Shown piece by piece: positions 57,584 to 64,000 of a stretch of DNA of 64,000 nt. The DNA is taken from positions 152,953 through 216,952 of the forward strand of contig JACJNX010000064.1 in NCBI GenBank assembly GCA_014695255.1, given 5' to 3'. The notes below the pieces were generated by a model. That model had not been told where the DNA came from. It did not search any database and saw only the letters and a program-made list of their open reading frames with translations. Position 1 is the first letter of the stretch; each line of letters starts with the position of its first letter. Made by a program: the position numbers and the translations under genes. The DNA comes from Cyanobacteria bacterium FACHB-63. GTDB lineage: Bacteria > Cyanobacteriota > Cyanobacteriia > Leptolyngbyales > Leptolyngbyaceae.

Positions 57584-57856
57584 AGTGTGATGGGATTTGC
57601 GCTTCAATTTAGAAAGCGAACAGATTGAGAGGCAAGCATTTCCGCCAAACTTCGAGATAGAGCAAGGAATCAGATCCAATTTGTATGCGATCGCATCTGA
57701 CATCTGCGAAAAGGTAGCGATCGCATAAATCAGATTCTATCAACAGCAAGAGCGCCAGGTTAACACCATAGAGATATGGAAAGTCTGGCTGCGCTTTCTA
57801 AGATGAAATCACGTTATAAAACAACGTTAAAAAACACCTCTCTTGGAGCTACAACT

Positions 57857-58063
57857 ATGCAATCTCGAAACAGCACCGATTTACCTCCTGTTGCAACTGA
57901 ATACAACGGCAAGGACCGTAACGCTTTTCTCTTTGGCTGGAATCCTCAAGCAGAACTCTGGAATGGTCGCCTTGCAATGATTGGCTTCTTGGCTTATTTA
58001 GTATGGGATTTGGCTGGATTCAGCGTTGTGCGCGATGTACTACACTTGATCAGCTACCGCTAA
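57857..58063 (+). CDS. High-light-inducible chlorophyll-binding protein (HLIP)
   Basis: The 68-residue product has the Lhc-type helix ELWNGRLAMIGFLAYLVWDL, the chlorophyll-binding signature (Glu, Asn, Arg). HLIPs sit in the thylakoid membrane and protect photosystem assembly intermediates by dissipating excess light. The ATG at 57857 matches the family; a longer frame from 57776 is not supported. A perfect terminator follows. Confidence 0.95.
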   Translation: MQSRNSTDLPPVATEYNGKDRNAFLFGWNPQAELWNGRLAMIGFLAYLVWDLAGFSVVRDVLHLISYR

Positions 58064-58091
58064 GTTAAAAAAACGTAAGGCAAGACAGTTT

Positions 58092-58128
58092 AAAAGCTCC
58101 TGATACCGATCGGTATCAGGAGCTTTTT
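58092..58128 (+). terminator. Rho-independent terminator of the HLIP gene
   Basis: Bases 58092-58127 form a perfect 36-base palindrome beginning AAAAGCTCCTGATACC, centred on ACCGATCGGT, and running into TTTTT. It works in both directions in principle; 28 bases follow the HLIP stop. Confidence 0.9.
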
Positions 58129-58290
58129 GTTGTCATCAGTCTTGAGGCAGAAGATGAAACTTAAGGGGACAGATTAATGATGCAGCGATACGTACAAGAA
58201 TTAACAGAACTTGTTACCTTTTAGCGATAAAAAAGAGACTCAGCATTTACAATATTAGTGAATTATTCGCTTAACAGTCTGAGAACGCAA

Positions 58291-58608
58291 ATGGTGAATA
58301 GAAAATCCAATGCGGCAGTCAAAGTAAAAACAACGATGCTCGATCAAGCTGCGTCCTTGTTGGATGACCTGCCTGAAAAGCCCGAAGCAACAGTTTCACT
58401 CCGACAAGCGATCGAACTTCTACAGGACGATTTGCGGAGTTCGCTCGATAAAGGGTACGACTACGAAGAGTTGGCGGATGTGCTGGCAGAGCGCGGAATC
58501 GAAATTAGTCCCTCGACGCTGAAGCGATATTTGGCGCTGAGCCAAAAGGAGTCGGGTCGCCCCCGGCGGCGGCGCACCCGACGGGCGAAAGCCGAAAGCG
58601 AAGAATGA
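58291..58608 (+). CDS. Small basic protein with a KfrA/TraK-like HTH motif
   Basis: The 105-residue product has a central ELLQDDLRSSLDKGYDYEEL, ADVLAERGIEISPSTLKRYL segment, the GxSxxEIAxxLxxxGIxISxxTLxxYL layout seen in plasmid-encoded KfrA/TraK-type DNA-binding proteins, and ends in an Arg-rich tail (RPRRRRTRRAK). I expect it to bind DNA. The ATG at 58291 is used; a GTG at 58258 is possible. No plasmid or conjugation gene is near, so its job here is unknown. Confidence 0.7.
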   Translation: MVNRKSNAAVKVKTTMLDQAASLLDDLPEKPEATVSLRQAIELLQDDLRSSLDKGYDYEELADVLAERGIEISPSTLKRYLALSQKESGRPRRRRTRRAKAESEE

Positions 58609-58666
58609 GAAGCGATAGACCACAGAGAGTCTAAATCCAGAGAGTCTAACCTGTGGTCTGCCGAGC

Positions 58667-59278
58667 TTATTGAACGCCCAATAGCTTGTGAGTCTGTAAA
58701 CTAATTCGCCACTCCGGATGCTGTCTGACGTACTCGAAAATCAAATCCAAGCTTTCTTTACGGCTCCATTCGGGCTGCAAATATCGTAGGACTCGATCGC
58801 TGACGTTCTGCGATTGCTGTTCTGCCCAGTCGAAATCCGCAGATCCAGAAATCACGATTTTGAGTTCATCGGCATGAGGATAAACGCTTTCATGCGGGGG
58901 TTTAGATTGTTTCGGGGAGAGTGTGACCCAATCAAATTCGCCGCTGAATGGATGTGCGCCCGATGTTTCTAAATGCAGTCGTAACCCTGTTTGATGCAGC
59001 GTTTTTGTCAGTTGAGTCAGATCGTGCATTAACGGTTCGCCTCCGGTAATGACGACGATCGCAGGATTCGCCGCGATCGCGCTCTGGGCTAATTGGTCGA
59101 TCGACTGTTGCGGGTGGCGTTTGGCGCTCCAGGATTCTTTGGTATCGCAGAACCAGCAGCCGACATCACACAGCGCTAAACGGATAAAAAAGGCGCTCGT
59201 TCCTGTCCAAGCGCCTTCACCCTGAACCGAATGGAAGGTTTCAACGATCGGGAGTGTTTGTTTAAGTTGCATCACCAT
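58667..59278 (-). CDS. queE: 7-carboxy-7-deazaguanine synthase QueE
   Basis: The 203-residue radical-SAM enzyme has the cluster motif CDVGCWFCDTKESW (Cys-x3-Cys-x2-Cys) and GGEPLMHDLTQL. QueE turns 6-carboxy-tetrahydropterin into 7-carboxy-7-deazaguanine for queuosine/archaeosine. It follows queD by 2 bases, so they form a pathway operon. Confidence 0.94.
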   Translation of the reverse strand: MVMQLKQTLPIVETFHSVQGEGAWTGTSAFFIRLALCDVGCWFCDTKESWSAKRHPQQSIDQLAQSAIAANPAIVVITGGEPLMHDLTQLTKTLHQTGLRLHLETSGAHPFSGEFDWVTLSPKQSKPPHESVYPHADELKIVISGSADFDWAEQQSQNVSDRVLRYLQPEWSRKESLDLIFEYVRQHPEWRISLQTHKLLGVQ

Positions 59279-59280
59279 GA

Positions 59281-59670
59281 TTATTCGTCCTCGTACTCTG
59301 CCCAAGAATTCGGGGTTTCAGAAACTGCAACTTTTAGCTTGATGTCAGCCGGAAGCTCTTTTTTCGTTTTGTCGTAGATGTACTTGGCGATCATTTCTGC
59401 GGTGGTGTCGTATCCTTCTGGCAGCACTTCATTTAGCACACAGTGATCGAGTCCCCCTTTGAAGACATCTTTTTTTGCCCAACGCAGTGTTCTAAAGTCT
59501 GCCACCATCACCGGATGCGGACAAAATTCTGAGGCGTGGAGTTGAGCCGCAATCGCGCTAATTCTCACGGTGTAGGTGTGACCGTGCATTCGTCCACAAG
59601 GGCCGTCGTAATCGCGAATCCAGTGCGCGGCACTAAACGTAAATTCAGTGGATAAAGTCCATTTCGGCAT
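59281..59670 (-). CDS. queD: 6-carboxy-tetrahydropterin synthase QueD
   Basis: The 129-residue single-domain enzyme has FSAAHWIRDY (His), CGRMHGHTYTV (catalytic Cys and His-Gly-His) and the late Glu in VSETPNSWAEYE. It makes the substrate for queE, which follows. It is a different gene from the fused double-domain enzyme at 9.9 kb. Confidence 0.95.
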   Translation of the reverse strand: MPKWTLSTEFTFSAAHWIRDYDGPCGRMHGHTYTVRISAIAAQLHASEFCPHPVMVADFRTLRWAKKDVFKGGLDHCVLNEVLPEGYDTTAEMIAKYIYDKTKKELPADIKLKVAVSETPNSWAEYEDE

Positions 59671-59771
59671 AGGGTTTATGGGGCATATCGTTTCTTATTC
59701 ATGCTAAGAGATCGCGATCGTAAGGCACGGTTTCTGCACCGATTTGATCACGATCGCCGCATAAATGACGC

Positions 59772-61085
59772 TTAAGAATCCGAGAGCGTCCCTCTCATAA
59801 ACACATCCCGCAGCACAATCAGCAGCACTCCAACCGCCATAAATGCGAGTCCCAACACGCGGCTCTCATTTGAGGCAAAGGCAATTAAACCTAAATTGAG
59901 CAACAGTGCTAGAACCGGAACGACGATCGGAACCCGAAATCCTCTAGTCTGCGGGTCGCGCCGTTTAATCACAAACAGCGAAACATTGACCAGACAGAAC
60001 ATTACAAGGATTAAGGTTGCAGTCGCACCCGCCAAGAGTTGAATTGTGCCTGAAACAGCAAGCGCGATCGCCATTGGAACAATCACAAAGAATGTGCGAT
60101 AGGGAGTTGATCGCTCTGGATGCAATCTGCTAAACCAAGCAGGCAGTAAACCTTCACGCGACATTCCATAAATTAATCGCGATGCGGTCACAAAGTTCAA
60201 CAGCGCTGTATTCAGAACTGCAAACGCAGCAATCACCGTAAAAATAACGGGTGGGAAATTGGGTTGCGCTCGACGTACTACATCTAGCAAGGGCGCTTTC
60301 GAGGCAGCCAACGCTGCTGGATCGAGTACCTGAACCGACAGCCACGAAACTAGAATGTAAACCATACCCGCAATGCTTAACGCAATCACGATCGCCCTTG
60401 GCACATCGCGTTCAGGGTTTTTAGCTTCTTCCGCGACGTTCACCAAATCCTCAAACCCGATGAACGCATAGAACGCGAGTGCAGCTCCCTGGATTACGGC
60501 TGCCCAACCGATCGACGGTTGCGCGGGTGTTGCAATTGCCGCCGTCGAATTCCCTCCGAGCAGAAAGGCGGATGTAACCAAGATGACAATGATCAGCCCC
60601 GAAACTTCGAGCGTCGTACAGACCACATTCAAGGCTGAAGACTCTTTCATGCCTCGAAAGTTCACAAAGGTCAGACCGGCAAACAGCGCTAGAATAATCA
60701 ACCAGTCTGGCAATCCGGGCGCGATCGCAATTACATACCCGGCAAAGGCTCTAGAAATGGTTGCCATCGAAATGACGCAGGTGCAAAACATCAGCCAGCC
60801 CACCAGCGTTGAGAGCCAGTTTGTCCGAAACGCCCGATGTACAAAGTAGGCAACTCCACCACTTTTGGGAAATCGACTGCCCATTTCGGCGTAGCTGAGT
60901 GCGGTAAATGCAGCAACGACCATTGCAACAACGAACGAAGCCCAAACTAAAGCACCCGATAGTCCTGCAATTCTGCCCACGACCGCATAAATTCCAGCGC
61001 CTAGAATATCTCCCACCCCATAGATAACGAGCATGGGTAAGCTAAATACGCGCTTGAGTGAATCCGCTTCTGCATTGGGTTCCAT
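59772..61085 (-). CDS. APC-family amino-acid permease
   Basis: The 437-residue protein has about 12 membrane segments and APC motifs GVGDILGAGIYAVVGRIAGL and AFYAFIGFEDLVNVAEEAKN. It imports or exchanges amino acids or similar amines across the plasma membrane by proton coupling. No transporter partner or regulator is adjacent. Confidence 0.92.
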   Translation of the reverse strand: MEPNAEADSLKRVFSLPMLVIYGVGDILGAGIYAVVGRIAGLSGALVWASFVVAMVVAAFTALSYAEMGSRFPKSGGVAYFVHRAFRTNWLSTLVGWLMFCTCVISMATISRAFAGYVIAIAPGLPDWLIILALFAGLTFVNFRGMKESSALNVVCTTLEVSGLIIVILVTSAFLLGGNSTAAIATPAQPSIGWAAVIQGAALAFYAFIGFEDLVNVAEEAKNPERDVPRAIVIALSIAGMVYILVSWLSVQVLDPAALAASKAPLLDVVRRAQPNFPPVIFTVIAAFAVLNTALLNFVTASRLIYGMSREGLLPAWFSRLHPERSTPYRTFFVIVPMAIALAVSGTIQLLAGATATLILVMFCLVNVSLFVIKRRDPQTRGFRVPIVVPVLALLLNLGLIAFASNESRVLGLAFMAVGVLLIVLRDVFMRGTLSDS

Positions 61086-61148
61086 AGGCTTTGCTCTTGT
61101 CTATACTTTCCGTCAAGTATAGAGGGTTCGATCGACTCCTCTGGAGAT

Positions 61149-61643
61149 TTACCAACCCCAAGATCCAGGTTCACCTTTGAAGGGTCCTACCACATCGCTC
61201 GTAATCCAACCGCCATAAAACTGTCCGGGTTGCGGTGTCACTTTCTCGCCATCGACATAACACGCATCCATTGGAGCAGCGTAAAAAGCCACATAATTTT
61301 GCATGGCGCTGAAGTCTGGAGTCGGAGTGCTGTAGTACCACGCAACATCGATCGCCGTTTTCTCACCCACCTGTACGCTGTAATAACTTCCTTGCCCTTT
61401 CCATTCGCAAAAGGTCGATCGACTCGATGGAATTAGATACTCTTGCTGAATGTCTTCGGGTGGAATGTAGTAGCTCGGTGGATGGCTGGTTTCGAGAACC
61501 CGCATTGCTCGTTCTGTGTCTACGATCGTCACACCGTTGAAAATAATCTGAATTCGCTTATTCACAGGCTCTAAGCGAGGAGGACGGGGATAATCCCAGA
61601 CAGATTCTTGTCCGGGTTCTGGCTGAATGGGAGTAGGACACAT
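61149..61643 (-). CDS. DUF427 domain protein
   Basis: The 164-residue product has WDYPRPPRLEP, SRSTFCEWKGQGSYYSV and VAFYAAPMDACYVDGEKV, with GQFYGGWIT at the C-terminal end, the DUF427 pattern. It is soluble and of unknown function. It lies 20 bases after prmC on the same strand and is likely the last gene of that transcript. Confidence 0.92.
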   Translation of the reverse strand: MCPTPIQPEPGQESVWDYPRPPRLEPVNKRIQIIFNGVTIVDTERAMRVLETSHPPSYYIPPEDIQQEYLIPSSRSTFCEWKGQGSYYSVQVGEKTAIDVAWYYSTPTPDFSAMQNYVAFYAAPMDACYVDGEKVTPQPGQFYGGWITSDVVGPFKGEPGSWGW

Positions 61644-61663
61644 AGATATTATTTACATAGGTT

Positions 61664-62539
61664 TTACTTTCGGTAAGCGACCGCGAATCGTTCAATCCCG
61701 GCAAGGTCTTTGTGGATTGTAATGCGATCGTAGCTTCCTTGGGCTGAAAGCAGGGCTGCGATCGTTTCAGCTTGCCCCATCATCATCTCTACCATCCAAA
61801 CGCCGCCAGAAATTAAGTAATCCGGAGCCGTTTGAATCAAGTGCCGAATACTCTCTAAGCCATCAGCACCCCCATCTAAGGCTAAATGCGGTTCGTGCAG
61901 TCTAACTTCTGGCTCAAGCGTTGAAACGGTTTCAGTGGGAATATAGGGCGGATTGGAAACGATGCCGCTGAGTGAATGTTTTAAATGCGCGATCGACTCA
62001 AACCAATTGCCTTGATAAAACTGAATCTTTGCGTGGAGCAATTCAGCGTTTGATTTTGCGATCGCTAAAGCTTCCTCGCTGCAATCGACCGCATGAACCG
62101 TCGCACCAGGCAGCGATAACGCTAGTCCGATCGCGATCGCACCGCTCCCCGTCCCCAAATCCACCCACTGACCCGCTTTGAGCTTGGAATCTTGAGCGAT
62201 CGCAAAATCAATCAGCAATTCTGTTTCCGGTCGCGGGATCAGCACTCCGGGCGCAACTTTTAACTCAAAATTCCGCCACGGGGCAATCCCTGCAAGATAT
62301 TGAATCGGAGTGCGCTCCGCGATGCGTTGTTGCCAAGCGAGATCGAGATCGCTTAACGACGCATTCGACGCAATCGGCTGATTGGGCTGTAAGCGCAAAA
62401 AAAGTCGATCGACTCCTGCCAGTTCTTGCAAGAGCCAATCGACTTCATCCGGGGAAATGTCATGCGCGATCGACTGATTTTTCGCAGCCGATCGCCATTG
62501 CCAAAGTTGAAGCCCAGGAATCAAGAATTGATCTTTCAT
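61664..62539 (-). CDS. prmC: Release-factor glutamine methyltransferase PrmC
   Basis: The 291-residue protein has the N-terminal helical domain, then VDLGTGSGAIAIGLAL and the signature NPPYIP, which bind SAM and the glutamine amide. PrmC methylates the GGQ of release factors. It lies 12 bases after tic22 and 20 before the DUF427 gene. Confidence 0.95.
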   Translation of the reverse strand: MKDQFLIPGLQLWQWRSAAKNQSIAHDISPDEVDWLLQELAGVDRLFLRLQPNQPIASNASLSDLDLAWQQRIAERTPIQYLAGIAPWRNFELKVAPGVLIPRPETELLIDFAIAQDSKLKAGQWVDLGTGSGAIAIGLALSLPGATVHAVDCSEEALAIAKSNAELLHAKIQFYQGNWFESIAHLKHSLSGIVSNPPYIPTETVSTLEPEVRLHEPHLALDGGADGLESIRHLIQTAPDYLISGGVWMVEMMMGQAETIAALLSAQGSYDRITIHKDLAGIERFAVAYRK

Positions 62540-62551
62540 CCAGTGCTCTTT

Positions 62552-63337
62552 TTATCGTTTGGGTGCAGGTTGCGGTGCAGGTCTTTGCTGCGGTTGTTGG
62601 GGTCTTTGTTGCTGCGGTTGCTGCGATCGCACAAATTCCAGCGTTTCTCTCGGTGGAATTAGCACGATCTTATCGAGTTGCGGATCTTTTTCTTTCTGCA
62701 TTGCCTGCATCACGCCTTCAAGCGGGAAGACCTGAATATCGACTGTTTTGGCGAGATCCGGCTTTTGTTGTTTAAAGCGATCGACCAGAGGCTGTAAATC
62801 TTCTTTGCTAAAGAACATGGGGATTACAGACTGATTTCCTTCTTGAATCGTCAAAAATCCTTTGTCTTTACCTGCGCGAGCAACAAACAGCGGCGTTCCA
62901 TTGAACTGCGCCACATTTTGACCGCTCGCTTTGAGAATTGCTACTGCAGAGTCAAGCTGTTGCTTGGTTGGGACATAGGCGAAATCGAGCTTGTCGGGCT
63001 TGCCTTGGCTGCCTTGATTCAGTTGATAAACTTCCGCCAGCGATACGGGTACAACTCTGACATCCTTTGCCAGTGCTGGGTTTCTTGTCTTCAAGTTTTC
63101 GAGAAAAGCGTTGGCATCTTTTTGGCTGATAAACACACCTGCCACCGGATTTCCTTTCTGACCGTTTGGCGGTTGAGCAACCAGCGGCGCACCTTGATTA
63201 TTGGCGATCGTAAACACAGGGACAACCTGTAGCTTTTGCTTAATTTGCTCTGGAGTCAGGGCGAGTGCTTGCAATCCGGCAAGCAGGGTTCCTCCTACCA
63301 GTGCCGCAGTTGTACTCCAACGAACCAATGATTTCAT
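62552..63337 (-). CDS. Tic22-family protein
   Basis: The 261-residue protein has a signal peptide (cleavage near ALA-LTPEQ), a Tic22 domain with KLQVVPVFTI, PVAGVFISQKDANAFLENLK, FFSKEDLQPLVDRFKQQKPD and a Pro/Gln tail. In cyanobacteria Tic22 is a periplasmic or lumenal chaperone for outer-membrane proteins, related to plastid import. The ATG at 63337 is used; one six codons upstream is also open. Confidence 0.94.
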   Translation of the reverse strand: MKSLVRWSTTAALVGGTLLAGLQALALTPEQIKQKLQVVPVFTIANNQGAPLVAQPPNGQKGNPVAGVFISQKDANAFLENLKTRNPALAKDVRVVPVSLAEVYQLNQGSQGKPDKLDFAYVPTKQQLDSAVAILKASGQNVAQFNGTPLFVARAGKDKGFLTIQEGNQSVIPMFFSKEDLQPLVDRFKQQKPDLAKTVDIQVFPLEGVMQAMQKEKDPQLDKIVLIPPRETLEFVRSQQPQQQRPQQPQQRPAPQPAPKR

Positions 63338-63829
63338 GTTTGCTCCTGGGTTCAAAAACGATACGTCAACTGAAATCTGAGGCGTTTACTGTCCCGTCGA
63401 TTCGACTGCGATCGCCTTGATTCAATCGTTGCATCGAATCGGTTTTGTCTAGTTGTGTGACTCTAACCCTTGCAAATTAGTTTCCACACGAATCATTACA
63501 AACGTTCAGAATCCTGAACAATTCGTTAAACAATTCTCGGAAATATTAGCACCGTTTGGTCTAGTTGTGGCGTTCAACCTGAAATGATCAATTATTTAGC
63601 GATCGCACTATATGTGTTCTACGCAATGTATTCTACGTACTTAAAGTCTTGAGGTTAGGGCTAGATCGAAAGCAGCAGAAAATTTACGACTGAAAGAAAT
63701 AGTTGCCTGCTGATAAGGGCCAATAACGATCACTACTACAACAAGCGGTATCGATGCGATCGACTAGGAGCAGTGCAATTGATGAACTGAATGGAAAAGT
63801 GGGGAGAAAATTCTCGTTGAGAGCCTTCA
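63338..63829. other. Intergenic region between tic22 and the insertion sequence
   Basis: These 492 bases carry no convincing gene. They should include the tic22 promoter on the minus strand. GATCG motifs are frequent. I see no tRNA or known RNA structure. Confidence 0.5.
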
Positions 63830-64000
63830 CAGGGCAGGGCTGATTTATTGAAAGAAGGAAAAGAGGCGATGCACATCATGAGCAAGTTGTCTTAATGCTT
63901 GAGTCATCGAAGCAAAGCCGTGCTGACGAAACAGATTGATGGCAATGGTCCTAATGATGGCGAAGTTTTCAGGGGCGTGACCCGCACAAAGCGGCGCAGC
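63830..64000 (-). mobile_element. End of an ISAs1-type insertion sequence (cut by window edge)
   Basis: The transposase C-terminus at 63845-64000 is followed outward by CAGGGCAGGGCTGATTT at 63830-63846, a plausible terminal inverted repeat (ISAs1-family ends begin CAGGG). The other end and any target duplication lie outside the window, so the boundary is inferred. Confidence 0.6.
63845..64000 (-). CDS. ISAs1-type transposase, C-terminal part (partial)
   Basis: The minus strand reads GHAPENFAIIRTIAINLF, then FASMTQALRQLAHDVHRLFS before a stop at 63845. The first stretch is the conserved C-terminal region of ISAs1-family (DDE) transposases. Fifty-one codons are visible; the start and catalytic residues lie beyond the right edge, so completeness cannot be judged. 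Confidence 0.8.
   Translation of the reverse strand, partial: AAPLCAGHAPENFAIIRTIAINLFRQHGFASMTQALRQLAHDVHRLFSFFQ

Overview
The window is chromosomal DNA from a filamentous or Leptolyngbya-like cyanobacterium. It encodes cytochrome b6 and subunit IV (petB/petD), a CtpA-type D1-processing protease, a high-light-inducible chlorophyll-binding protein, the catalytic subunit of ferredoxin-thioredoxin reductase, the cyanobacterial SUF regulator SufR, Tic22, an NblB-like HEAT protein, and XisH/XisI. The palindrome GCGATCGC (HIP1) and its GATCG core occur throughout genes and spacers, as is typical of this phylum. No rRNA, tRNA or CRISPR array was recognised.

Layout. 0-5.5 kb: 5' end of pyrG (cut by the window edge), a membrane protein, a deacetylase-phosphodiester glycosidase fusion lipoprotein, a HEAT-repeat protein, an NAD-dependent epimerase and a small acidic protein. 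5.6-9.3 kb: a CDC48-like double-AAA ATPase divergent from a double ArsA/Get3-type ATPase. 9.3-13.6 kb: a Uma2 protein, a fused double 6-pyruvoyl-tetrahydropterin-synthase-type enzyme, phoU, an unknown protein followed by a cysteine hydrolase, and a small secreted protein. 13.7-18.5 kb: a minus-strand run of endonuclease/phosphatase, cardiolipin synthase and U32 peptidase. 18.6-24.9 kb: proA, a hairpin-rich repeat, a 2-oxoglutarate/Fe(II) oxygenase, small membrane proteins, DUF1802, an HD phosphohydrolase and ctpA. 25.2-30.3 kb: petBD, a decayed Uma2 gene, an orphan nucleoside-type ABC permease, an ArsM-like methyltransferase and hydroxyphenylpyruvate dioxygenase. 30.8-36.7 kb: a monooxygenase-fold membrane protein, a TPR protein, a sugar nucleotidyltransferase, a ComB-like phosphatase, a phosphoribulokinase-like paralogue and two small proteins. 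36.8-41.1 kb: groESL under a perfect CIRCE element, then a transferred-looking patch with xisH, xisI, a decayed groEL 3' fragment, a secreted protein and a Uma2 gene.

41.2-47.4 kb is an iron-sulfur and redox module: sufB-sufC-sufD-sufS and ftrC read one way and sufR the other, and the shared control region holds three perfect CAAC-N6-GTTG SufR-type operators. 47.4-55.4 kb: a class-I glutamine-amidotransferase-type hydrolase, two ABC-2 permeases without an ATPase, a GntR regulator, RNase HI with an extra C-terminal domain, a ChaB-like protein, a DUF6671-like protein, ribosomal protein S1, a HAD hydrolase and a stand-alone receiver domain. 55.7-63.3 kb: an M23 peptidase with a two-level internal repeat, an HLIP, a small basic protein, queE-queD, an APC permease, and a tic22-prmC-DUF427 run. 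The right edge cuts into an ISAs1-type insertion sequence.

Most of the window is ordinary vertically inherited cyanobacterial sequence. The parts that merit a second look are the SUF/FTR control region, the groEL-downstream insertion patch, the proA-oxygenase repeat, the AAA/ArsA divergent pair, and several unusual domain fusions. All assignments come from reading translations and motifs by eye; no database search was run.
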